Assembly: GCF_900258035.1 (NCBI RefSeq)
Contig: NZ_OGTP01000030.1
Location: 1 to 64,000, forward strand
Direction: 5' to 3'
DNA length: 64,000 bases
Source: Caballeronia novacaledonica
GTDB lineage: Bacteria; Pseudomonadota; Gammaproteobacteria; Burkholderiales; Burkholderiaceae
Shown here: positions 17,132 through 25,801 of the stretch, in pieces
Layout of the letters: the number at the start of each line of letters is the position of its first letter
Numbering within the stretch: the first letter of the stretch is position 1
The notes under the pieces: generated by a model
Database searches by the model: none
The model's input: the letters and a program-made list of their open reading frames with translations, nothing else
What the model was told of the DNA's origin: nothing
Made by a program: the position numbers and the translations under genes

Positions 17132-17872
17132 TTACATATACATGCCGCCGTTCACGTGCAGCGTCGTGCCGGTGATGTAGCCGGCAAACGGCGATGCCAG
17201 GAACGCCACAGCATGCGCGATATCTTCCGGCGCGCCCAGTCGGCCAAGTGGTATCTGCGCGGTGAGCGCGGTGCGCTGATCTTCCGGTAAAACCTTGGTC
17301 ATGTCCGTGTCGATGAAACCCGGCGCGATGCAGTTCACGGTGATGCCGCGGCTGCCGATTTCACGCGCCAGCGCGCGCGTCATGCCCGCGACGCCGGCCT
17401 TCGCGGCGGCGTAATTGGCCTGACCCGGATTGCCCGAAGAACCGACCACCGACGTGATGTTGATGATGCGGCCGCCGCGCGCCTTCATCATCGGGCGCAG
17501 CACCGCGCGCGACAGACGGAAGACCGCGCGCAGGTTGGTGTCGATGACGGCGTCGAATTCGTCGTCCTTCATGCGCATCGCGAGTTGGTCCTTCGTGATG
17601 CCCGCGTTGTTGACGAGCACGTTCAGCGTGCCGAATTCCTTCACGATGCCGTCGATGAACGCGTCGGCCGCAGCCGCGTCGTTCACGTTCAGCACCGCGC
17701 CGCGGCCCTTGCCGCCCGCCTGCTGCAACGCTTCGCCGATGCCGGCCGCGCCGCTCTCGCTCGTCGCCGTGCCGATGACCGTCGCGCCCTGCTTCGCGAG
17801 TTCGAGCGCGATCGCGCGTCCGATGCCGCGCGACGCGCCCGTGACGATTGCTACTTGATTCTGGAGACTCAT
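17132..17872 (-). CDS. fabG: 3-oxoacyl-ACP reductase
   Basis: A 246-residue short-chain dehydrogenase that reduces 3-oxoacyl-ACP with NADPH. It has the TGASRGIG cofactor motif (residues 11-18), NNAG near residue 88 and the catalytic Ser141, Tyr154 and Lys158 (NYAAAKAG). The start lies 11 bases after the fabD stop. Confidence 0.97.
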   Translation of the reverse strand: MSLQNQVAIVTGASRGIGRAIALELAKQGATVIGTATSESGAAGIGEALQQAGGKGRGAVLNVNDAAAADAFIDGIVKEFGTLNVLVNNAGITKDQLAMRMKDDEFDAVIDTNLRAVFRLSRAVLRPMMKARGGRIINITSVVGSSGNPGQANYAAAKAGVAGMTRALAREIGSRGITVNCIAPGFIDTDMTKVLPEDQRTALTAQIPLGRLGAPEDIAHAVAFLASPFAGYITGTTLHVNGGMYM

Positions 17873-17883
17873 GTCGTTGTTCC

Positions 17884-18816
17884 TCAACCCGCGATCAGTT
17901 TGCGCGTTTCCTCGAGCGACGCCGGATCGAAGATCGAGCCGCCGACGAGATTGCCGTCGATACGCTTCGTCAGACCCGCGAGCACCTTGCCGGGACCGCA
18001 TTCGATGACGTGCGTCACACCGTCTTTCGCCATGGCCTGCACGCATTCGACCCAGCGCACCGGACCGGCCGCCTGACGCACGAGCGCGTCCTTGATCGCG
18101 GCGGGATCGGACACGACGGCGACATCGACGTTATTGATCAGCGGAATCTGCGGCGTTCTGACTTCGATCTTCGCGAGATAGTCGCGCAACTGGTCCGACG
18201 CGGGCTTCAGCAAGGACGAATGGAACGGCGCGGAAACCGGCAGCGGCAGCGCGCGCTTCGCGCCCTTCGCCTTGGCCACTTCGCACGCCTTCTCGACAGC
18301 GGCCTTCGAACCGGCGATGACCACCTGCGCGGGCGCATTGAAGTTCACCGCTTCGACGACGCCCGCCGCCGACGCCTCGGCGCAAACGGCGCGCACGGTG
18401 TCGTCATCGAGGCCGAGGATCGCGGCCATGCCGCCTTCGCCCACCGGCACGGCGCTCTGCATCGCCTGCGCGCGGAAGCGCACGAGCGGCACGGCGTCCG
18501 CGAACGCGAGCGCGCCGGCCGCGACGAGCGCGGTGTATTCGCCGAGACTGTGGCCCGCGACGAGCGCCGGCTTCAGACCCGTTTCCTTTTCCCATACGCG
18601 GTAGATCGCGTAGGCGGCCGTCAGCATGACAGGCTGTGTGTTCGTCGTCAGGTTCAGTTCTTCGGCGGGGCCTTCGGCGATCAGCTTGCCGAGATCCTGG
18701 CCGAGCGCGTCGGACGCCTGCTGCACGGTCTCGCGCACGATGGCGTGTTCGGCGAATGCGTTGAGCATGCCGACCGACTGCGAGGCTTGTCCGGGGAAAA
18801 CGAAAGCAAATTTCAT
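17884..18816 (-). CDS. fabD: Malonyl-CoA-ACP transacylase
   Basis: A 310-residue enzyme that moves malonyl from CoA to ACP. The oxyanion segment FPGQASQSVGM is near residue 7, the nucleophile Ser90 is in GHSLGEY and the catalytic His is in the APFHSSLL segment. ATG 18816 gives the usual MKFAFVFPGQ start; 119 bases separate it from fabH. Confidence 0.97.
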   Translation of the reverse strand: MKFAFVFPGQASQSVGMLNAFAEHAIVRETVQQASDALGQDLGKLIAEGPAEELNLTTNTQPVMLTAAYAIYRVWEKETGLKPALVAGHSLGEYTALVAAGALAFADAVPLVRFRAQAMQSAVPVGEGGMAAILGLDDDTVRAVCAEASAAGVVEAVNFNAPAQVVIAGSKAAVEKACEVAKAKGAKRALPLPVSAPFHSSLLKPASDQLRDYLAKIEVRTPQIPLINNVDVAVVSDPAAIKDALVRQAAGPVRWVECVQAMAKDGVTHVIECGPGKVLAGLTKRIDGNLVGGSIFDPASLEETRKLIAG

Positions 18817-18935
18817 ATCGTCCTCGTTGATTGGAATGATCCGCGATGCCTTCACGGACCGCGCGCTATTCGAGCGCGCGGGGTCGGCGATGAAGTGGGA
18901 TCAGTTGCGAATGAATAGAGGGAATCGATGAACGA

Positions 18936-19925
18936 TCAGTAGCGGATAACCGACGCGCCCCACGTGAAGCCGCCGCCCACGCCTTCGATGAGCACGTTGT
19001 CGCCGCGCTTGATGCGGCCGTCGCGCACCGCGACGTCGAACGCGAGCGGAATCGATGCCGCCGACGTGTTGCCGTGCTCGCCGACCGTCACGACCATGCG
19101 CTCCGGCGGCAGATGCAGCTTGCGGCAGGTGCTTTGCATGATGCGGATGTTGGCCTGATGCGGGATCAGCCAGTCGATGTTTTCCGGCGCGAGCTTCGCC
19201 TTGTCGAGCGCTTCGAGCGCGACCTTTTCGAGCACGTTGACCGCGAGCTTGAACACCGCCTGGCCGTCCATGTGCAGGAACGCGCGGCCTTCCACAATGC
19301 CGCCGTTCACGTTGCCCGGCGTGCACAGAATGTCGGAATAGCTGCCGTCCGCGTGCAGCGCGCTCGACAGCACGCCCGGCTCTTCGGACGCTTGCAGCAC
19401 GATTGCGCCGGCGCCGTCGCCGAACAGCACGCACGTGGTGCGATCGTTGAAATCGAGAATGCGCGAGAAGGTCTCCGCACCGACGACGAGCGCCGTGCGG
19501 TTCATGCCGCTGCGAATGAAGCTGTCGGCGGTCGCGACACCGTACGCGAAACCGGAGCACACGGCCTGAACGTCGAAGGCCGCGCCGTTGTTCTTGATGC
19601 CCAGCTTGTTCTGCAACAGGCAGGCGGTGCTCGGGAACACGAAGTCCGGCGTGGAGGTCGCGACGATGATCAGATCGATCGACTGAGGATCGATGCCCGC
19701 CGCTTCGATCGCTCGCTGCGACGCGACGAGCGCGAGATCGCTGGTGGTTTGATTCGGAGCCGCAAAGTGACGCGCGTGAATGCCGGTGCGCGCGACGATC
19801 CATTCGTCGCTCGTCTCGACGCCCTGCTTCGCGAGACGGTCCGCCAAGTCCTGATTCGTGACGCGCTCGGACGGCAGATAGCTGCCGGTGCCCAGCACGC
19901 GAGAGTAAAGATTGGATTGAGCCAT
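18936..19925 (-). CDS. fabH: 3-oxoacyl-ACP synthase III
   Basis: A 329-residue enzyme that starts fatty-acid synthesis by condensing acetyl-CoA with malonyl-ACP. Cys123 lies in DVQAVCSGFAYG, His in IPHQAN and Asn in GEHGNTSAAS. Its ATG shares one base with the plsX stop codon (TAATG), so the two are probably coupled. Confidence 0.97.
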   Translation of the reverse strand: MAQSNLYSRVLGTGSYLPSERVTNQDLADRLAKQGVETSDEWIVARTGIHARHFAAPNQTTSDLALVASQRAIEAAGIDPQSIDLIIVATSTPDFVFPSTACLLQNKLGIKNNGAAFDVQAVCSGFAYGVATADSFIRSGMNRTALVVGAETFSRILDFNDRTTCVLFGDGAGAIVLQASEEPGVLSSALHADGSYSDILCTPGNVNGGIVEGRAFLHMDGQAVFKLAVNVLEKVALEALDKAKLAPENIDWLIPHQANIRIMQSTCRKLHLPPERMVVTVGEHGNTSAASIPLAFDVAVRDGRIKRGDNVLIEGVGGGFTWGASVIRY

Positions 19926-21064
19926 TATGCCTTCGAATGTAGCGCAGTACCGGACTCGCCCGGCGGGTTCGGCTGCGAGTTGGGCTGTGAGTCGAGTTGC
20001 TGGACCGGCTGGTCCGACACATTGGACGCGGAAGCGGTCGCATCGACCTCGCGCGCGGCGGGCGCATTCTCTTCCATCGCGCGCACCAGACGCTCGAGCA
20101 CGCCATTTTTGACGGCATCATACCCGCGTTTGATAGCCCACTCAAACCCGAAGGCCTCGGCCGAGCCGTGGCTTTTGATGACCAGCCCGCGCAGGCCGAG
20201 CAACGCCGCACCGTTGTATTGCGCGGGATCGACACGCTTCTTGAAACGCTTGAGCACGGGCAGCGCGACGAGCGCCATCAGCTTCGACGCGAGATTGCGG
20301 CTGAACTCTTCCTTGATCATGTCGGCGAGCATTTTCGCGAGACCTTCGGAGGTCTTCAGCGCGACATTGCCGACGAAGCCGTCGCAGACGACGACATCGG
20401 TCGTACCTTTATAGATGTCGTTGCCTTCCACGTTGCCGTAAAAGTTGAGCGTGCTCGCGCGAAGGAGCTCGCCCGCGCGCTTGATCGTTTCGTTGCCCTT
20501 GATGACTTCTTCGCCGATGTTGAGCAGGCCGATGGTGGGCCGCTCGCGTCCCTCGATCGCCGATACGAGCGCGTGGCCCATTTCCGCGAATTGCAGCAGA
20601 TGTTCGGGCTCGCAATCGACGTTGGCGCCGAGGTCGAGCACGGTGGTGTAGCCCTTCTGGCTCGGCATCGCGAACGCGATGGCGGGACGCTCGATGCCGG
20701 CGAGCGTCTTCAGCACGTAGCGCGACACCGCCATGAGCGCGCCGGTATTGCCGGCGGAAATGCAGGTCTGCGCCTCGCCTTCCTTCACGAGGTTGAGCGC
20801 GACGCGCATCGACGAATCTTTTTTCTTGCGCAGCGCGACTTCGACCGGATCGTCCATCGCGACGACTTCGCTTGCGGGAACGACGGTCAGACGCGGCTCG
20901 TCGAGAGCCTTGGACTTCTTGAGCTGAGCGCGAATGGGCTGCTCGAGACCGACGAGCATGAGCTGTGCGTCGGGATGCGAGCGCACGAAATTGACGGCAG
21001 CGGGAACGGTCACGGCCGGACCGTGGTCGCCTCCCATGCAGTCGATGGTTATCTTTACAGTCAT
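19925..21064 (-). CDS. plsX: Phosphate acyltransferase PlsX
   Basis: A 379-residue enzyme converting acyl-ACP to acyl-phosphate for phospholipid synthesis. It starts ITIDCMGGDHGP and contains the conserved ISAGNTGALMA, LDLGANVDC and CDGFVGNVALK segments. The last 40 residues are a Gln/Ser/Pro-rich tail not needed for the fold. It lies 138 bases after rpmF, in the common rpmF-plsX-fabHDG order. Confidence 0.96.
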   Translation of the reverse strand: MTVKITIDCMGGDHGPAVTVPAAVNFVRSHPDAQLMLVGLEQPIRAQLKKSKALDEPRLTVVPASEVVAMDDPVEVALRKKKDSSMRVALNLVKEGEAQTCISAGNTGALMAVSRYVLKTLAGIERPAIAFAMPSQKGYTTVLDLGANVDCEPEHLLQFAEMGHALVSAIEGRERPTIGLLNIGEEVIKGNETIKRAGELLRASTLNFYGNVEGNDIYKGTTDVVVCDGFVGNVALKTSEGLAKMLADMIKEEFSRNLASKLMALVALPVLKRFKKRVDPAQYNGAALLGLRGLVIKSHGSAEAFGFEWAIKRGYDAVKNGVLERLVRAMEENAPAAREVDATASASNVSDQPVQQLDSQPNSQPNPPGESGTALHSKA

Positions 21065-21202
21065 GGAAAGCGACGATTTTCGGGCACAAAAAAGCGGCAG
21101 TGAAATGCCGCCTTCTCGTCGTACCGGGAAAGTGTCAAGAGCGAGTTGCGCCCGCGTGCCCGCAGAACGGTTCCGACGGGAGCTTCAGGCGTCGACGAAC
21201 GC

Positions 21203-21382
21203 TTAGTCGTTCTTCGTCTTGATGACTTTCTTGCCACGATAGTAGCCGTTCGGGCTCACGTGGTGGCGCAGATGCACTTCACCCGTGCTCGGCTCGACAG
21301 CCAGCGGAGCCGTCGTGAGGAAGTCGTGGGAACGGTGCATGCCGCGCTTCGACGGCGACTTCTTGTTTTGCTGAACTGCCAT
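21203..21382 (-). CDS. rpmF: 50S ribosomal protein L32
   Basis: A 59-residue ribosomal protein too short for usual ORF cut-offs. It reads MAVQQNKKSPSKRGMHRSHD at the start and contains HLRHHVSPNGYYRGKKVI near the end. It has no zinc-ribbon cysteines, as in E. coli L32. A TGGAG site precedes the ATG by six bases. Confidence 0.97.
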   Translation of the reverse strand: MAVQQNKKSPSKRGMHRSHDFLTTAPLAVEPSTGEVHLRHHVSPNGYYRGKKVIKTKND

Positions 21383-21501
21383 GATTACTCCAGAAAAATT
21401 TTGCGAATTCTAACACAGCCCGATCCGCCGACAGCCCTCGGCCGTTCGGCCATCGGGTGCGCACATCGCGCTACCAGTTTGTTGCGTGTTACAAAACTAT
21501 T

Positions 21502-22125
21502 TCAGTGCTTCTTGTCGTCGGGTCCGCTCTGCTTCAGCTTCTCCAGCACGGCAAAAGGATTCGGCTTTTCGTCCGCTTCCTGCGCACCGCTTTCATCCGG
21601 CTCGTCGTCCGCATCGCCCGGAAGCAGGCTTTCGTGAATCTCGGGACACACGTTGTGCTTGGGCACGAGCGGCAAGGAAAGCAGCAATTCCTCTTCGATC
21701 AAGTCGACGAGATCGAACTGGCGCGAGCCTACGATCACTTCGACTTCATCGTCGTCGAGCGGAAATTCGTCCGCTTCTTCTTCCGTCGCCACGATCCGAT
21801 ACGTTGCATCGACATCGAGATGTTGCGAATACGGCTGAAGACAGCGCTGACACATAAGCCACACCGAGCCGTGCACCGCGAGACGCAGATACGGCTGCGG
21901 CGCCTCCGTGCCGTCGTCCTGCAATTCCGGCTGGGTCGAGCCCTCGCCCTGCCAGGTGAACACGGTGTCGCGATCTGGCGCTTCCACCGGCACTTCGGCT
22001 AACATGCGCGGCATCTGCGACAAGCGCAGCGCGCCGGCCGCCTGTCTGCCGCTTTTGGCGAAGTCGTAAATGTCGAGCGCGCGCAGATCGGCGGGGCTCG
22101 CAGGTTTGCCAGGATTCTGAGTCAT
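21502..22125 (-). CDS. yceD: YceD/DUF177 family protein
   Basis: A 207-residue acidic protein of the DUF177 family, almost always found just upstream of rpmF; it has been linked to 23S rRNA accumulation in plants and bacteria. The typical core has a Cys pair (LMCQRCLQPY), acidic segments (ATEEEADEFPLDDDEVEV), LVDLIEEELLLSLPLVPKH and a last Cys before PEI. The start ATG at 22125 has a GGAG at good distance. It is the first gene of the minus-strand run. Confidence 0.9.
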   Translation of the reverse strand: MTQNPGKPASPADLRALDIYDFAKSGRQAAGALRLSQMPRMLAEVPVEAPDRDTVFTWQGEGSTQPELQDDGTEAPQPYLRLAVHGSVWLMCQRCLQPYSQHLDVDATYRIVATEEEADEFPLDDDEVEVIVGSRQFDLVDLIEEELLLSLPLVPKHNVCPEIHESLLPGDADDEPDESGAQEADEKPNPFAVLEKLKQSGPDDKKH

Positions 22126-22450
22126 GTGCGCTCCTGCTTGGCCTTGCTTGGTTAGTGCTTCCGGTGAGTGCTCAGTATGCACCGCGATGCTACATCGAGG
22201 CACGCGTGGCTTGCCCGAATTTGCATCGGGCCGACATTCGTGCTTCTTGGTTGCTTCCTGGGTGCTGCTTCCTGGCATTTTCGGCTGAAAAGCGCTTCCG
22301 CCACCGGCTCATCGGCGCTCGCAGACAGTTTCGCCGCGCAAGTACCGATGAAAAGCCCAAAATCATATCGGCTTTATTCTTTCGAGTCAAATACTTAAGG
22401 GCGGACCTGCCACCCGTCGTTTTCACACCCATTTTTGCCGGATTCGCTCC
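22126..22450. promoter_or_regulatory. Divergent intergenic region yceD/maf
   Basis: A 325-base gap between divergent genes, so it should hold promoters for the long fab/rpoE/rnc gene run (minus) and for maf (plus). A TGCATACTGAG sequence on the minus strand is a possible -10 about 60 bases before yceD, but no clear -35 fits. No other structure is evident. Confidence 0.4.
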
Positions 22451-23068
22451 ATGTCCGAAGCTTCAAAAACGCCGCCGCGCCTGATTCTGGCGTCCAGTTC
22501 ACCCTATCGGCGCGCGTTGCTCGAGCGCTTGCGCATGCCGTTCGACGTCGTTTCGCCCGATATCGATGAAACGCCGCTCGCCGGCGAAACGCCCGAAGCG
22601 ACCGCCGTGCGGCTCTCGATCGCCAAGGCGCGCGCGGCCGCCGGGCGCATCGGCGGGCACGCGGATGCGCTCGTGATCGGCTCCGATCAGGTCGCGACCT
22701 TCGACGGCAAGCAGATCGGCAAGCCCGGCACGCACGAAAAAGCCGTCGCGCAGCTTCAGGCGATGCGCGGCCGCAGCGTCGAATTTCATAGCGCGCTTTG
22801 TCTGTTCGACAGCCGCACGGGCGACGTGCAATCCGCCGACATTGTCACGCGCGTGCAGTTTCGCCGCTATTCGGATGCGCAGATCGAAACCTATTTGCGC
22901 ACTGAAACGCCGTACGACTGCGCCGGCAGCGCGAAGGCGGAAGGTCTCGGCATCGCGCTTCTCGAAGCCATCGACTCGAACGACCCGACTGCGCTCATCG
23001 GACTCCCGCTGATCGCGCTGACCGGCATGCTGTTGAACGCCGGGTATCCGGTTCTGGGGGCGGCATGA
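22451..23068 (+). CDS. Maf-type nucleotide pyrophosphatase, YceF class
   Basis: A 205-residue Maf protein. Residues near the N-terminus read LILASSSPYRRALLERL, and IDETPLAGE, IGSDQVATFDG and the GLPLIAL end match the E. coli YceF class, which hydrolyses 7-methyl-GTP, rather than the dTTP/UTP-specific YhdE class. Maf proteins are thought to keep modified nucleotides out of nucleic acids. The stop overlaps the next gene's start (ATGA). Confidence 0.9.
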   Translation: MSEASKTPPRLILASSSPYRRALLERLRMPFDVVSPDIDETPLAGETPEATAVRLSIAKARAAAGRIGGHADALVIGSDQVATFDGKQIGKPGTHEKAVAQLQAMRGRSVEFHSALCLFDSRTGDVQSADIVTRVQFRRYSDAQIETYLRTETPYDCAGSAKAEGLGIALLEAIDSNDPTALIGLPLIALTGMLLNAGYPVLGAA

Positions 23069-23784
23069 GCGGCATTCTTTATCTGATCCCGAATACGCTC
23101 GGCGAAGGCGACGCCGCCGCCCTCGCGCACGTCCTGCCCGAGCCGGTGCGCGCGCAGGCGGCGGCGCTCGCGTACTACATCGGCGAAAACGCGAAAACGA
23201 CGCGCGCGTTTCTCAAAAAAGTGGGTACGGACCGGCCGATTCAGGAAATCGAAGTGCGCGAGTTGAACGTCAACACGCCGCCCGCCGAAATCGACAAGCT
23301 GCTCGCGCCGATTCTCGCGGGCACCGACGCAGGCCTCGTCTCCGAAGCGGGCTGCCCCGCCGTGGCCGATCCGGGCGCGCTGCTCGTGCGGCGCGCGCAT
23401 CAGCGCGGCGTGAAGGTCGTGCCATTCGTCGGTCCAAGTTCGATTCTGCTCGCGCTGATGGCGTCGGGCATGAACGGACAGAGCTTCGCGTTCAACGGTT
23501 ATTTGCCCGTCGACGCCGGCGAGCGCGGCAAGCGGCTGCGCGATCTGGAGCAACTGTCGCGCAAGGCCAATCAGACGCAGATTTTCATCGAAACGCCCTA
23601 TCGCAATAAGGCGATGCTCGACACGCTCATCGCCACCTGCGCGCCGTCGACGTTGATTTGCGTCGCCGTCGATCTCACGTTGCCGGGCGAAACCATCGTC
23701 ACGCGCACGGCGGCCGACTGGAAGAAACAGGCTGCGCCGGACCTGCACAAGCGTCCGGCGATTTTTCTTTTGCTGGCGTCGTAA
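23065..23784 (+). CDS. SAM-dependent methyltransferase, tetrapyrrole-methylase fold (RsmI-like)
   Basis: A 239-residue protein of the TP-methylase superfamily, distantly related to RsmI (16S rRNA C1402 2'-O-methylase) but shorter and without the RsmI C-terminal part. It shows LYLIPNTLGEG at the start, AGLVSEAGCPAVADPGA (the RsmI-like substrate loop), VVPFVGPSSILLALMASGM and FIETPYRNKAML. It is translationally coupled to maf. The substrate is unknown; rRNA or tRNA methylation is an inference. Its stop abuts the convergent sppA stop. Confidence 0.82.
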   Translation: MSGILYLIPNTLGEGDAAALAHVLPEPVRAQAAALAYYIGENAKTTRAFLKKVGTDRPIQEIEVRELNVNTPPAEIDKLLAPILAGTDAGLVSEAGCPAVADPGALLVRRAHQRGVKVVPFVGPSSILLALMASGMNGQSFAFNGYLPVDAGERGKRLRDLEQLSRKANQTQIFIETPYRNKAMLDTLIATCAPSTLICVAVDLTLPGETIVTRTAADWKKQAAPDLHKRPAIFLLLAS

Positions 23785-24744
23785 TCAGCGCAGGTGAGGC
23801 TTGCCGCCGAGCGCGAGCGCGCGCACGGCGGCATCGCCGACCGAGGCGCCAAAGCGCCTCACGACGCGCTCGCTGATGCTCTCCTTCTGCGTGTAATCGA
23901 CGATATCCGGCTGCTTGATGACTTCGCGCGCCACGTATCCGGCGTCGCCGAAACCGTCCGCGAGACCGAGTTCGACGCTTTTCTCGCCCGTCCAGAACAG
24001 GCCGGAAAAGAGCTCCGGATCGTCCTTCAGACGTTTTCCGCGCCCGAGCTTCACCGCGTCGATGAACTGCGTGTGGATCTGGTCGAGCATGTCCTGCGCG
24101 TGCGCGTTCATCGCGGGCGTTTCCGGCGAGAACGGATCGAACGCGCCCTTGTTCGCGCCCGACGTGTGCATGCGGCGCTGAATGCCGAGTTTGTCCATCA
24201 GACCGGTGAAGCCGAATCCGTCCATCAGCACGCCGATCGACCCGACGATACTCGCGCGATCGACGTAAATCTTGTCCGCCGCCGCCGCGACGTAATAGCC
24301 GCCCGACGCGCACATGTCGTCGACGACCACGTACAGCGGCGTCTTCGGATACTTCGTGCGCAGCCGCCGGATCTCGCCGTTGATGATGCCCGCCTGCACC
24401 GGACTGCCGCCCGGACTGTTGATGCGCAGGATCACGCCCGCCGTGTTCTCGTCCTCGAACGCGCTTTGAAGCGCGCCGTCGATGTTGTCGGCGCTTGCGT
24501 CGCTGTTCGCGGAAATTTCGCCTTGCAAATCGACGAGCGCCGTGTGCTTGCCCGCTTTCGCGACGCGGTCGCCGGTGAAATCGAAGACGCCCCACGCGAT
24601 CAGCGCGATCACGCCGAGGAACACGAAGCGAAAGAAGATGCGCCAGCGTCGCGCGGCGCGCTGCTCGCGGATGGCGGCAAGCGCGATGCGTTCGAGCGCC
24701 TCGCGCTCCCAGTTGTCGTTGCGCGGCGGAAGGTTGTCGGACAT
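23785..24744 (-). CDS. sppA: S49 family signal peptide peptidase
   Basis: A 319-residue membrane-anchored protease with one transmembrane helix (about residues 36-54) and a single S49 domain, the short SppA type. Catalytic residues are visible: Ser in CASGGYYVAAAADKIY and Lys further on in the GANKG segment. It degrades remnant signal peptides in the membrane. It ends without a gap against the convergent methyltransferase. Confidence 0.92.
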   Translation of the reverse strand: MSDNLPPRNDNWEREALERIALAAIREQRAARRWRIFFRFVFLGVIALIAWGVFDFTGDRVAKAGKHTALVDLQGEISANSDASADNIDGALQSAFEDENTAGVILRINSPGGSPVQAGIINGEIRRLRTKYPKTPLYVVVDDMCASGGYYVAAAADKIYVDRASIVGSIGVLMDGFGFTGLMDKLGIQRRMHTSGANKGAFDPFSPETPAMNAHAQDMLDQIHTQFIDAVKLGRGKRLKDDPELFSGLFWTGEKSVELGLADGFGDAGYVAREVIKQPDIVDYTQKESISERVVRRFGASVGDAAVRALALGGKPHLR

Positions 24745-24770
24745 GCGTTATGGATGGGTTGAGAAGGGAA

Positions 24771-25145
24771 TCAGGCGGGACGCAATGCGTCGTCGGGCAG
24801 CCAGAAAACCGCGCGGCCTTCCGGCGTGTCGCGTTCCTCGACCGTCACGGCCCGCAGACGCGCGCCCCGGCATGGACCGCCGACACATTTTCCGGTATCC
24901 GGCTCGTAAATCGCGCCGTGGGTCGCGCACATCAAGTATAGGCCCGAGCTTTCGAAGAACTGGCCCTCGTTCCAGTCGAGTTCCATCGGCACGTGCGCGC
25001 AGCGGTTCAGATAGCCGTGCGGCTGGCCGTCGTAGCGCACGAAGAAGACGACGGCGTCGCCGCCCGCGTCCGTGGCCGGCACGCGCACACCGGCGCCGCC
25101 GTCGACGAGTTCATCGGAAGCGCAGACCCGCACCGGCTCGCTCAT
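24771..25145 (-). CDS. Rieske [2Fe-2S] domain protein
   Basis: A 124-residue single-domain Rieske protein. The two ligand pairs are CAH (residues 49-51) and CATHG (about residues 74-78), the normal C-x-H ... C-x2-H pattern. It may act as a small ferredoxin for an unknown oxygenase or reductase. Its start overlaps the gph stop by four bases (ATGA) and it is followed by sppA 26 bases on, a common order in Burkholderia relatives. Confidence 0.9.
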   Translation of the reverse strand: MSEPVRVCASDELVDGGAGVRVPATDAGGDAVVFFVRYDGQPHGYLNRCAHVPMELDWNEGQFFESSGLYLMCATHGAIYEPDTGKCVGGPCRGARLRAVTVEERDTPEGRAVFWLPDDALRPA

Positions 25146-25801
25146 GCGTGCTCCCGCAGCCAGCCGGCCAGCGACGCGACGCTATCGGCGCAAAACTGTG
25201 GCTTGAGCGCCGCGAGCGAGTCCGCCGGATGCGCGCCGTAGCCCACGCCGATGCCCGCCGCGCCCGCGTTGATCGCCATTTGCAGGTCGTGCGTGGTGTC
25301 GCCGATCATCACCGTGCGTCCGAGATCCTGGCCGAGTTCGCGCGTGAGTTCGTGCAGCATCGCGGGATGCGGTTTCGAGAAGGTTTCGTCGGCGCAGCGC
25401 GTGCCGTCGAAGTAGCTCGTGAGCCGCGATTCGTCGAGCGCGCGGTTCAGCCCGACGCGGCTCTTGCCCGTTGCGACGCCGAGGAAATAGCCGACATCGC
25501 GCAGTTCCTGCAACATTTCGCGCACGCCGTCAAAAAGCTCGGTCTTCTGGCCCATCGTCAGAAAATGGAAGCGATAACGCTCGGCGAGACGCGGATAGTC
25601 GGACGGATCGAGCGTCGGCGCGCAGATTTGCAACGCGTCCTTCAGGCCGAGACCGATCACGTAGCTCGCGGATTCGTCGGCCGGAACCGGCAGCCCGAGG
25701 TCGCGGCACGCCGCCTGAATGCTGCGGGTGATGTGGACGGTCGAATCCATCAGCGTGCCGTCCCAGTCGAAAACGATCAGATCGAATTGCTGCCGCGCCA
25801 T
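25142..25801 (-). CDS. gph: HAD-family phosphatase, Gph-like
   Basis: A 219-residue haloacid-dehalogenase hydrolase. Motif I FDWDGTLMDS (residues 11-20), motif II VATGKS, motif III Lys in SKPHP and motif IV MIGDTTHD are complete. It resembles phosphoglycolate phosphatase, which clears 2-phosphoglycolate from DNA repair, though substrate cannot be fixed from sequence. It begins immediately after the rluC stop. Confidence 0.88.
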   Translation of the reverse strand: MARQQFDLIVFDWDGTLMDSTVHITRSIQAACRDLGLPVPADESASYVIGLGLKDALQICAPTLDPSDYPRLAERYRFHFLTMGQKTELFDGVREMLQELRDVGYFLGVATGKSRVGLNRALDESRLTSYFDGTRCADETFSKPHPAMLHELTRELGQDLGRTVMIGDTTHDLQMAINAGAAGIGVGYGAHPADSLAALKPQFCADSVASLAGWLREHA

